Source of the DNA: Kappaphycus alvarezii
Taxonomy: Eukaryota > Rhodophyta > Florideophyceae > Gigartinales > Solieriaceae
Direction of reading: 5' to 3'
Assembly: GCA_002205965.3 (NCBI GenBank)
Contig: NADL03000568.1
Span: 55,654-119,653 of the forward strand
DNA length: 64,000 nt
Under the pieces are notes generated by a model. It saw only the letters and a program-made list of their open reading frames with translations. It was not told where the DNA came from and did not search any database. How positions within the stretch are numbered: position 1 is the stretch's first letter; every line of letters begins with the position of its first letter. Positions 54,351 to 64,000 of this stretch are shown here, piece after piece. The position numbers and the translations under genes were made by a program.

Positions 54351-54904
54351 CTCTATTTCTATAAAAATGATCATGAAATCTATCACAAACGGCAGGGTTT
54401 TAGCGTATTTATTACAACAGAGAGATTGTAGTTTGCCATTCCTGGTCTTACTTGCAAAACAATGATCATAAAGTCTACCTTGCATGGCCTTGAAATTTCA
54501 GTTCGGAATGAGAGAATTTGGAGCGAGCCGTCATTTCTGCATATTGTGTTTTGAAAGAAATGGCAGCGAAGATCATCCGGACATATTTCTATCTGACATG
54601 ATTTCACCATGCAAAAGAGGTTTTGGACAACAACGACTTTCTGTGAAATACAAAGTCTTTCCCGGTTCTGTTTACATAAAAATGGCCATAACGTCCATCA
54701 TATACGGCTTTAGGGTTTTAGGGTTTTTTTTCACCATGCAAAAGAGGTTTTGCACAACAACGACTTTCTGTGAAATACAAAGTCTTTCCCGGTTCTGTTT
54801 ACATAAAAATGACCATAACGTCCATCATATACGGCGGGGGATTCGTAGTGTGTAATTTCCGGTTCTACTTCCAAAAACATGTTCATAACGTCGAAATAAA
54901 ACGG
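54351..54904. repeat. array of five diverged about 43-bp cores
   Basis: Cores of the type TCTGTTTACATAAAAATGRC CATAACGTCCATCATATACGGC lie at 54351-54393, 54446-54488, 54666-54707, 54793-54835 and 54861-54904, with spacings of 95, 220, 127 and 68 bp. Read on the minus strand they translate to similar peptides (DFMIIFIEIEPRMT, DFMIIVLQVRPGM, DVMNMFLEVEPEIT). Confidence 0.6.
54602..54836 (+). repeat. 127-bp tandem duplication
   Basis: TTTCACCATGCAAAAGAGGT onward is repeated with period 127 bp (54605 aligns with 54732); the copies differ at only a few positions. It lies within the five-core array, so it is the youngest event in it. Confidence 0.9.
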
Positions 54905-55263
54905 CCAGGAGCCGGCGGGTTGCAATGGAGAGAGTTCAGAGCAGGCTGCACATATAGTTCTTGGATTTAGGGGTTTTCAATTTGGGTTTCATTCTTGATT
55001 TCAGTTGCCACGTGTATATCACAATTTTTAGAATTACAACTGTAAAATCAATAGTCAGTTACTATTTGCTTTGATTTGATTCTGCGCTTGCAATTAATTT
55101 GGGTACTTAAAGTCCAACGTTTTTCTTCCGTCTCTTCCTTCTCCCTCTCCAAACATATCCACATCTACCCTGCATCTCCACCCGCACCTATATCAGAATC
55201 AACAGATTATATTTCTCTACTAACTTAACTCGTTGCATACCTCTCTAAACATCTCTCTTCCAA

Positions 55264-58200
55264 ATGGCGCAAATGTTCCGTGCCTGTTTTAGCATCAAGC
55301 AGCTCAACATCATCTCCGATGCGATGTCAGAGAAGGCTCTTCGTCCTGTCGATAATGCCACTGTCGAAGTTATTGCGGAGGACATGAAAAGTTTTGGTTT
55401 TGACCAAGCGAAGAGAGGAACATTTATCATGGGAATCAAGACTTCGCATAGAGCTCACTTCAACGATGTCGCGCCCGGCTCTATGAAGGGAATGGTTTGG
55501 AACTTGAGCGCCAGGGAATTAGAAGCACTTCCATCCATAGATCTATGCACCTCACAAGCGGACGCCGAGTCGGATCTGAAAGAATTCATTTTTATTGATG
55601 GCCGTCACCGACACAGGAGCATTGTTCAGGCCTTCTCCGATCGGATGACATACTGGAAACGTACTTGTACTTTGATGTTTTCCTCAATATACCTACAAGC
55701 CAGGCCTTAGTGATGTCTTACAACGCATCTCGCATTGCAAAATCGTCAGTTCCGTGCTTTCTCGACGAGTTGATCTGTATGAGAGGCCAGAAGTCCAAGC
55801 ACGAATTACATTCTGCGATGAGGTTGTCGAAGAAACAGGTATCCGTTCTGAAGCATTTGAATGCCTGCATTACTCCCCTTTCACAGAGAGTGATCCAGCG
55901 TTGGCGCTCTTTGGGCCTCTTCTCGCTATCTAACATCATGGACAGGGGAAACAGAATGCTATGGACTCTCTTGCATGCTTTTTCGCCTGGTACCATCAGA
56001 TTGACGATGATGCGAAGGGGAAGAAAGAGCGCACTTTGCTCATCTCTTCACGCAGCTTCTTTGTATTCTCATTCCCGTTTGATGTTGGCTATGCAAGGAT
56101 TTGTGTTCGCCGCTATTGTTGTTGTCTACCGGCAGGTTCACAAGAAAAATGGCTCCTTAAGCGCCGCGGGAGTTCTTGAAAGGGTATCCAGCAGCATTAC
56201 GATCGCTATGCTGGATATACTACCGAGATGGAAAGCCGAAAACAACAGTCTATCAGATGCACAGAAAATGTTTTGGGCGCTTTTTGTGACTTCGATTTCT
56301 TCCACTGCCCCATTTGATCAAGATTTGGAACAAGCTCATTCTAAATTTCGCGAGGTGTTGCAGGGTGTGGGTTCGGTCGAATTTGCTTGTGAAGATCTTG
56401 CACCAGCAAAACATCTATTCGACTCCATCCAGTCTCGTCTTTCCTCACCAGCTCGTGGCATGAAAATTGGGAAGGGCACAAAGAAGCCAGATGAAGCAAC
56501 ATCCCCCCAAAAAAGAAAATGCGAGTCGAAAGTCATGACGTATCTGACGTAATTGTTGAGGGGAAATCTCAAGAGGCTGCTGACGAAATCACCGAAACGA
56601 TCTCCGAATACATACCAAAGGGGAGTAGTCCCAACGTCATTGTTGCTCCGATCCCCCAAAACACCGTGGATACCAATCCAAAGCTCGAGGTGGTGGAACC
56701 TATTTTGAAAGTAAGGGAGAAACGCGCCTCGGTCGCAAAGGTGGTACATCTTACGTCAAAAGAAGTTATGGGGAGGGAAAAGATTCTTCAAATATCTGAT
56801 GATAGCGTTGGAAGCACGGACGAGAAGTGTCTTGATGTTCGGAACGTGGAGAAAGTGAAGATGCATATGCCAGCACGTGAGGAAGCTGATGAAGAGGTTG
56901 CAGACCGAACCGAAGACGATGCTGCAATTATGATTCTGCCTTCAAGCGCCCGCAGGCACCGAGAAAATACTCATTTAAGTGTTAGAAAGACTCGGAGTAG
57001 CGAAAGGCTGCGCTCTAAAAGGGACTTCTGCGATTCCCATCGCAGTAATGAGGTCAAGACGCAGCGCGAACAGGTCCCCTCGCAAAAGGCCAAACGAAAG
57101 AACTTCCCGGGAAAACGGGCATCTGAGCCTACCCCTCAACCGTCGAGTTCATGTGGACGTATTGATCCAGAAGTTCGACGCAAAATTGCGTGCGCCTCAA
57201 ACTGTCTCGAGCTGGCTGATAAATACCTACAACAAATCGAAATCGTTCAGGTATCGCAGCATGAAGAGAGAATTCTCGAAATCGAGCCGGAACCTCTCCA
57301 CAATGGAGCGAAGTGGATTGGCTTCTTCAAGTCCTATGATAACTGCTACGGACATACTGTCTCCGAAGTACTTGAAGAGATTTTCCTTAAGAACTATAAC
57401 ATGGAGTATGCCATAACAATGAACGAGACTGCCGTTATGTCTCCTGAGAAGTCATTTGGAAATGGAAAGCTTAAATTATACTCTCAGACGATCGTTGTCT
57501 CGCCAGAGTTCGATGGGTCTTTGTCGAATATTGCTTCGACATGCATCTGCCACTTTTTGGTTTACGCTAATATCCCTGAGATCCAAACATCGCTTAAAAT
57601 TCAGTCGTTGAGCTCCGAGGGTTTAGAAAGTGACCTTCACGCATTTCTCAAATTGGAGTTTAGCAAAATCATGCAGAGATTCCCTCGTTATAAAATTCTC
57701 GACGTCACCGGCGAGGATACGGAGGTTCTCAAGGAATTTCTCACCGTGACCCGTCCATCATCTCCGACAGTTTTCCGAAAGGTCATGGCATGGGTGTTCG
57801 ATGGCCGGAGGTCGACATCAATTGGGGTCTTCGAGGCGTTGAGATCTATTGTCCTGAAGAAGTGCCATTGTGGTGGTCATTCGGTCCTTGGAAAACATAA
57901 TGAAGGTGCTTTCAACCGCCATCCTGAAAGAGATAACCTTGACAGATCTGTTTCTGTTCCTTTTCTGATGACACTGCATCAGTCGGATAGAGTGATTTCC
58001 GAAATTGGTTTGAAGGCACATGTAAGCATTTTTCTAAGTAAGAACACCCCTACATCAGAGTCAGACTGTTACAAGAGGTTCAACGATGATGGAACTCCGG
58101 TGGAACTTGGCGCTTTCATTTCGAAGGAGCAGGCCAGGGAAATAATCCAGCGTGGGGAAAGGCCTTTGCCATTGGTTCTTGGGCAGGCATATTTAGTTGA

Positions 58201-58652
58201 CTCAGAGAGTGGCGTCAAGGATCACAAGCATCGCCTATCGCCGTTTGAACAGCGGAGCTGTTTGTAAGCGGTATAACAGATAAGCTGTACTGGCTCTTTT
58301 TCCATGACGATAGCCTAGCTTCTAAATTCAACCACAACAGTGACGGCAGTTGCGTTGTCTACGAACGGCAGCTGGACCCCGCACAGCTCACGGAAATATA
58401 CTCAGAAGGAACGAAAGCGCTAAAAAAGAACCACCTTGTTGTTCCGATGTTGTACCCCAAGCTATTGGAAAGGCTGTTGAAGTCCAAACAATGCTACGAA
58501 TGTCCTATATGTGGTGCTGTAGAACTACTAGTAGACTATGGAGCAAGTTACACATTCACTTAGCGTGTCATCAACTTGGGAGTAAAGAATGTAATCCGAG
58601 CAATGGGGAGGTGCTAAAGGGTAAACAACTCGCAACCAAACAGTTAAGTTAA
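55264..58652 (+). pseudogene. ParB-like and zinc-finger protein gene, broken frame
   Basis: ATG 55264 is in a good context. The first frame holds a ParB/Srx-type motif (FIFIDGRHRHRSIVQAF). Reading then needs frame changes near 55640 and 55690. It passes a TAA near 55932 and changes near 56030 and in the CCCCCCAAAAAA run near 56505, before a long frame (56519-58267) with a Lys/Glu-rich linker and a large globular part (WIGFFKSYDNCYGHTVSEVL). It continues after 58267 (ITDKLYWLFFHDDS), either by frameshift or by a 44-nt intron (58209-58252). It ends in a zinc finger split over two frames (CYECPICG, then LHIHLACH) and stops at 58652. About 1,090 codons. Function unknown; it may be a large multi-copy family. 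Confidence 0.6.
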
Positions 58653-58730
58653 AAGAGCTTATTTTTCAGAGCACCATGACACGTGTATTCCAAAAAATTG
58701 CCAATTACACGTGGCAAAAAGGCTCCCTGT
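58641..58730 (+). repeat. 90-bp direct repeat, copy 1
   Basis: Contains CACGTGTATTCCAAAAAATT, GCC and AATTACACGTGGCAAAAAGG, an inverted ACACGTG pair. Nearly the same sequence is at 63091-63175. It overlaps the end of the ParB/zinc-finger frame. Confidence 0.8.
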
Positions 58731-59107
58731 AAACAGGGGTTATGTGACGAGATATGGTAAGAAAAACCTCCTAACCGGTGGCGGTCTTGAAAACTCCTGG
58801 ACTTTCATCCTTTCGCTGGGTTACATCAATGTTTTGTGTACCAAACGGCAAAATTAGGGGTCCAGTCGTCCCCAATCGAGTTGTCGGTATCGCTGTCTAA
58901 CTGTTTCAGGCATTTTTTCTGCAGCACTTAGCGCAGTGAAGCAGCACGTTTCCTTGTTGAGGTGGCTCTTCGGCAACCAAGGCAACGCCTTAGATGACAT
59001 TACGCTACTCTCCTAAACCTAAAGAACTGGGGTCTCAGCTAACAAAAGTAATTTATATCGGGCAGTGAAGAGAAAAAAAGTAGAGCAATTTAATTAGAAA
59101 CTAACAG
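58731..59107. other. short spacer
   Basis: Nothing recognised in about 380 bp between the direct repeat and the minus-strand hypothetical gene. Confidence 0.5.
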
Positions 59108-59716
59108 TTATAGCTTTTTCAATTCTTCGTCAATTTGGCGATCCATTTCTTCGTCAAAGTCCATATAACTACTCTCATCGCTCTCGGAGCTCTTTTGAGA
59201 GGAACATTCGCTCCTATTATCCTTAGGAGGACCTCGGCTTATCGCGGATTTCGTTTTCATCACAGGTTCCTTCTGAACAATTTGTTGCCTGCTTGACTGG
59301 GCATCACTCTCACCCGGTGGCGATTCGTTTTTCCTCTGAGCTGTGGTCTTAGAAACTGAACCTTTTTTGCTCGGTATAAGTTTAGGAGAGCCAGAGGTAC
59401 CTGCTGTGTCTCTTTGGAAAGGTCTCTTCTTGGGGCGTATTTTCTTGAGAGTAGATTTTGCGGGTGCCGATGACTTAGTAGTCCCTTTTTCGGAAAAACT
59501 TTCCTTAGACGCTTCATGAGCAGCAGAAACTTCTCGCGAACTATTCGTAGTGTCATTTTTGGGTCCTTTACTGCTTTTGGGAACGGTGGACCCTGAGACC
59601 GGACGCGCTTTCGACGACACTTCTTTCAGCTTGGAATGGTCGTTCTCATTCCAACCGATTTTTGACCCCATAATGAACCCAGGTAAAGATGATATGATTT
59701 GTTGGAGGTTGTCCAC
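59108..59716 (-). CDS. hypothetical disordered protein (3' part)
   Basis: A minus-strand frame of about 200 codons, open on its upstream side, ends at TAG 59108. It is rich in Ser, Lys, Thr and Pro (AKSTLKKIRPKKRPFQRD) and ends in an acidic tail (SYMDFDEEMDRQIDEELKKL). Such composition suggests an intrinsically disordered, perhaps nuclear, protein. The frame opens with GTG at the edge of the non-LTR element at 59717, so the gene is probably truncated by that insertion and its 5' part is missing or beyond 62760. No domain is recognised. Confidence 0.45.
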   Translation of the reverse strand: MDNLQQIISSLPGFIMGSKIGWNENDHSKLKEVSSKARPVSGSTVPKSSKGPKNDTTNSSREVSAAHEASKESFSEKGTTKSSAPAKSTLKKIRPKKRPFQRDTAGTSGSPKLIPSKKGSVSKTTAQRKNESPPGESDAQSSRQQIVQKEPVMKTKSAISRGPPKDNRSECSSQKSSESDESSYMDFDEEMDRQIDEELKKL

Positions 59717-62700
59717 AGCGTTCCTCTCAACGCCCCATCCTCCGCTGCCTCCTCCGCTGCCTCTCCCTTACCAAGCCCCGAAGACATCCTCCGCACCCCA
59801 TACCGGGAAAGGGACATCTTCCAGGATATCCCATTCCCATTTCTCAAGCCCTTCACTCTCCTGTTTATCAAGCTGGTACAAGCCGCCGCCAACGCAAGGG
59901 GGGACGAGGCCACCTACCGTGCCTTCCTGCACCTCCACATGCTGCCAACCGCTGTCCTCCGCCGCAGATTGCGCGGGAGGATGGCTGGCAGCATAACAAA
60001 GGTCAACGGGCCGCACTAAGTGCCCGAATCCGACGCGCCCATACCGGAGCTGAGTGGAACACCTTGTGGTTTGAAGCCCTTCGCGCCCATGAAGCACGCT
60101 CTGAATGGATCCAGCAGCACCGCCCCGCCTACGGCTCGGGCTCCAGCGACGCTCGGCGCGCCCGTCGCGCTGAAGCCCTCTGTGCAGACGCCCGCTACGG
60201 CAAGGTCATGCGGTCCCTGCACAACGCTCCGCTAGCCGATGTGAACGACCCGCACACCATACAAGCGCTGCGTGATCTTCACCCCGCGCCCCCGCGCCCG
60301 ATCACGCCCATTCCTGAAGATGGCCTTCCTCCTCCACCATCAATCACGGCAGACGCCGTAGAGCAGGCTGGACGAGGTATTTCTCGTGGTACGACCGCGG
60401 GACCGGACCGCACGCCGGCACGCTGATTCCACTTGCTAGTCAAAACATCGGTCAGCCCGGCCGCCGGGGTGACAGGGAAAAGTGTGCTTACGAAGTTGGT
60501 GATGCGGATCGCGCGTGGGGAACTGCCGGACTCGGTCCTGCCCCTGCTCGCTGCCGCAACATTACTCCCGCTACGGCCGAGACCGGACAAAATTCGTCCC
60601 ATCGCTGTGGGGTCGGTCCTTCGCCGCATCGTCACCAAGACGCTGCTGCCGAGCGCCATCGATGACTCTCGAGACTTCCTCGCGCCATTCCAAACGGCCA
60701 ACGGTATCAAGGCCGGGATGGACGCGGTCATCCATGACACTCGCACCCTGCTTCGCCGTTTCACTGGTGCTCCGCATGTTGCCACGGTCCTCATTGACGC
60801 GCACAACGCTTTCAACCGCGTTGATCGCCAGTCAATGCTGTCTCAACTTCCTGCACTCGCTCCTTCTCTGGCCCGCTTCGTGAATATGATATACGGTCGT
60901 ATTCAGCCACCGTTGCTTATACCGAATCGCCAGAACACGGTCATCTCGAGTGCTCAGGGCACCCAGCAGGGCGACCCGGCCAGTATGTTGCTGTCTTCCC
61001 TCACGGTCCAACCATTAATTCGGAAAATCGCCGAGGACAGCGACATCGTGCTTAATCAATGGTACGCGGATGACGGGACTCTCATAGGGACACTTCAGGG
61101 TCTGCGCCGCGCTCTCCACCTCCTCCTAAAACCCCTAAATCCGGCTGTGGGCCTCTATGTCAACGCGAGGAAGACGCGCATTTACTGGCCGAACACGCTC
61201 CTGCCGGACCGCACGGAATTCCTCCGGGTTTTTCATCTGTCCGAGTGCTCGCGCGACGGCTTCGAGCTCCTAGGAGCGCCGATGGGCAACCGGGCCTTCA
61301 CCGATGCATACCTACGGGACAAGGTCGATGGGTGCCGCTGCACCCTCCGACTGCTGACCCACGTTCGTGACCCCCGCGCCCGTTTCCACATGCACCGGCT
61401 GTGCGCGTCGGCATGCCTCGTCACCCACGCGTTCCGGCTCGCCGACCCACAACACTCGGCCCCCGCTGCACAAGCCTTTGACGCCCTGCAGAGGTCGTCG
61501 TACTCGGAGCTACACGGGATCGCCCTCACAGACACTGCATGGACCAAGTCACGCTACCCATCCGCCAGGGAGGTCAGGGATTTACCCTCATCTCTCCGTT
61601 CCTACACGGCTCGGTCGCAGCTAGTATCATCGACGCGGTTCCGGCACGTGAGAGATCGGCATCGTATACCACGCAACGTTCTGCCGCCGTCTCTGGTCAC
61701 CGATACCGAGGTGACAGGGCGTTCCTGGTCCGACAAGCCTTGCCGCGAATCCGTGATTTCCTGCAATGTATCCCTGGGCGCCCGTACTCCGTCGACCTGG
61801 CCCCTTTGACCCATGCCTGCTTGCTGCCAAACCATCCAACCTCCAAACCTTCTTAAATGCTGTGCAGCAGGAGGCACAGGCAAAGGTCCACTGGCGCGAC
61901 GACTCATGGTTGACACACCCCAACCCGGCTCAGCACAGCACTCAAGAAGTTCGACATCGGATCCGTGGCCTGGCGTTCCGGAACAGCCCCGCCGCCGCTT
62001 TTCTCATCGCTCACCCCACAACCGCTACGGTGGTGTCCTCGGCCCACTGGCAGACCATGCTCCGCCGGCACCTAGGCCTCCCCGTGTACGACGACTCCCG
62101 CCCGCTCACCTGTGCCCACTGCAATCAAACTTTGGACGCACTCGGGACCACGCGGCTGACCTCTGCCCTGCCGGCTTCGGCCGCCCGCACCGCCACAACT
62201 CGCTGCGCAACGTTTTCGCCTACCACGTTGCTCGCGCCGCGGGCCTGGACTGCCAATACGAAGTCCCGCTCCTTGTCCCGGGAACGAATATCCGTCCTGC
62301 GGACATTCTCATACAACCCCCCCCCTGCCCACTGGTCAACAGGTCCGCCCCATAGCCTGCGACCTAACCATTGTCTCGCCGTTCAAACAAGGTGTGCGCA
62401 CAAGGGCCACCCAAATGGCCGGCGGCGCCGCTGACATTGCCCACCGAGACAAAGTCACAGACCTGGAGCGCAAACTGGTACGCCGCATCCCGCCCCCTTC
62501 GCACAACACCCTCCAGGAACCGAACGTCAAGTTTCAGCCCCTGGCTTTCGACTCCTTGGGTGCCCCATCCCCCGCCTCTATCCTGTTCATCGAAGACTTC
62601 ATCCCGCGCATCGCAGAGAAGTTCAACACAACCACAGCAGTGATCCGCAGACGTATTTATCAGCGCATTAGTTGCACACTGTGGTCTTCTATTGCAATGG

Positions 62701-62759
62701 CGATTCTATCGCGAGCCCCACTGCACGTGCCTGACGTGGAACATCCGGTTAGTTCTTAG
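59717..62759 (+). mobile_element. RLE-type non-LTR retrotransposon (LINE-J), nearly full coding
   Basis: The longest non-LTR copy here. It has an N-terminal segment (EDILRTPYRERDIFQDI), then WNTLWFEALRAHEARSEW. RT follows with TVLIDAHNAFNR, QQGDPASMLLSSL and WYADDGT. A GGQGFTLISPFLHGSVAASI segment precedes the Cys-His knuckle (LTCAHCNQTLD, then HRHNSLRN). An RLE-like region (RPADILIQ) and a C-terminal IAEKFNTTTAVIRRRIYQ part end at TAG 62757-62759. The frame changes near 59990, at TGA 60424-60426 (a likely former Trp), and near 61530, 61780, 62150 and 62370. There is no poly(A) tail. It points away from the minus-strand gene it abuts. Confidence 0.88.
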
Positions 62760-64000
62760 CCGTATAGTCAGTCCTGCAGTGTACACGATAGATACTCAAT
62801 GAAGTAAAGTTTCTCCCGCTGGATTACGTGAATGAGGGAAGAATAATGAGAATGATGTTTGAGGATTCCGAAAGGAGAATGCGCCACAGAGTTTCGTCAT
62901 AACGCCGAACTTTGCCTGATTTACCTTTTTATGCCCATACCAAGTCGCATATCATTTTTAATGGAAGAGTAACCGGCAAAGATATGCTCTCCTGACAGTT
63001 TCCATTACATTTTGGAAAGGTATATGTTTTTGGAAGGCCGAAATTCTTACTGGAAAAAAGGTTTTTCATGTTAAGTTACAGTGCAGTAAACAGTTAGAGA
63101 GCTTACTTTTCTAGTGCCTGTGGACACGTGTATTTCAAAAAATTTCCAATTACACGTGGCAAAAAGGCTCTCTGTATAATATTTGGTTATACCCATGGTG
63201 CAATTATCTTATCCCGGTAAATCTGCCAGGTGAAGACTCCTCGACGTGCTTTCCCGCGCAATACCTCTGCTCTATTGGAAATGCATTGCGCCGCTGAGAG
63301 TGTCAATAAATAGCCACTACATCAGACCCAGTTTGATTTCAAATCGCTATTCCCTAACATATTCTCCCTCCAATTTGGACATGTTCTTTACAGCTACGCT
63401 GAGGCAACCCGCAAAGACAGTTCCCGTCTGCGTCCTCTTCGACAGCGATCCTGATTCCCCAGGATCGGTTGAGCAACACCAAAGTCTTCCAGACGCTGTG
63501 CGGGTGAAATTCGACTTGGAGAGGTATCACAAATTTGGTACACTTCCCAAATGACGATGGTGGGTCCTGTGACTCCAGAAAATTCGCCATTTGTCATGAG
63601 TGGAGGTTTAGGGGCTGATGAAGCCCGGGATGCGTCTCATTGACTACACCGGTGGAGTTTGGAGGCTTGGCCTAAATCCATTCTTCAAGGAGACCAAGGA
63701 TCTCGTCCATTATATCGCAAAAATCTGGGCTTCCACAGGAAGGAATGTTTTTATCAGGCCAGAATATTGGATCTGCCAGAATTACGAAGAAGAAGTTGAG
63801 CGAGATGAGCCCGTGTGAAAAAATGGATTGCCGGTCTCGCTCTTCGACTCGTTCAATCGACATTAGCGGTAGTAAAGTCTGTACGAAAAATATACCCTGT
63901 TGTGGCGCAGTGCGGAAAAGCTTGAGAATTCGAACAGGTTTGGGTGTGGTATCCATCGGCAAAACCACGTTGTCTTAGGTCTTGGCTTGAGCATTTGGTG
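62760..64000. other. right edge, no supported gene
   Basis: It contains the second direct repeat (63091-63175). Two plus-strand frames, 63246-63554 (RQPAKTVPVCVLFDSDPDSP) and 63618-63818 (GGVWRLGLNPFFKETKDLVH), look protein-like but match no family I know. They might be the start of a gene that continues beyond the window. Confidence 0.35.
63091..63175 (+). repeat. 90-bp direct repeat, copy 2
   Basis: About 85% identical to 58641-58730 in the same orientation. The CACGTGTATTTCAAAAAATT and AATTACACGTGGCAAAAAGG words are kept. The two copies flank LINE-J and the hypothetical gene at 59108. Confidence 0.8.

Noticed and set aside
1..64000. tRNA, rRNA, CRISPR array, bacterial operon
   Set aside because: I looked for A/B boxes, cloverleaf stems, regularly spaced identical repeats and clustered same-strand genes with ribosome binding sites, and found none.

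Overview
This window looks like one nuclear contig of a eukaryotic alga or alga-like protist. A florideophyte red alga such as Chondrus is my best guess. The guess rests on one compact, nearly intronless assimilatory nitrate reductase gene among long stretches of decayed transposable elements (TEs), and on the TE mix: Ty3/gypsy, RLE-type non-LTR elements, pogo/Tigger and PIF/Harbinger. Nothing in the sequence proves the species. There is no bacterial operon structure, and I see no rRNA, CRISPR array or convincing tRNA.

Layout. 1.6-5.2 kb: a broken Ty3/gypsy pol with a 0.65-kb interruption. 6.7-12 kb: tail-to-tail fragments of non-LTR retrotransposons. 13.1-14.0 kb: unidentified minus-strand reading frames. 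16.9-22.7 kb: a second Ty3/gypsy element on the minus strand, with both LTRs, a polypurine tract, a primer binding site and decayed gag, protease, RT, RNase H and integrase. 23-24.4 kb: two unidentified minus-strand ORFs. 24.8-26.7 kb: two non-LTR 3' portions; the second is interrupted by a 91-bp insertion with an 11-bp target site duplication (TSD). 27.8-28.5 kb: a further LTR relative. 28.5-37 kb: an AT-rich block carrying one Tigger-like element with terminal inverted repeats at TA sites. 37.3-38.1 kb: a foldback element. 38.7-41.2 kb: a PIF/Harbinger nuclease relic convergent with a Myb/SANT-like gene, which is split by a 207-bp insertion. 41.6-43 kb: more non-LTR tails and two more copies of the 91-bp element.

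46.0-48.8 kb is the clearest host gene, nitrate reductase (molybdopterin, cytochrome b5, FAD and NAD domains). It carries a one-base frame break in a G run. After it come repeats and a non-LTR fragment (50-51 kb), an LTR relative with an acidic ORF (51-52 kb), a telomere-like TTTAGGGG tract (52.5 kb) and a diverged repeat array (54.4-54.9 kb). At 55.3-58.65 kb lies a large unidentified gene with a ParB-like N-terminus and a zinc-finger C-terminus, broken by several frame changes. At 59.1-59.7 kb is the end of a basic/acidic hypothetical gene abutting a nearly complete RLE-type non-LTR element (59.7-62.8 kb).

Most coding potential belongs to dead mobile elements. Many premature stops can be explained by single C:G to T:A transitions. 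The most interesting signals are small. One is an insertion in the Myb/SANT frame that is flanked by a TSD and could also be spliced as a GT-AG intron. Others are short non-autonomous inserts with 11-bp TSDs, an ORF inside the U3 of an LTR family, and the ParB/zinc-finger gene. All family assignments were made by eye from motifs; no database search was run.
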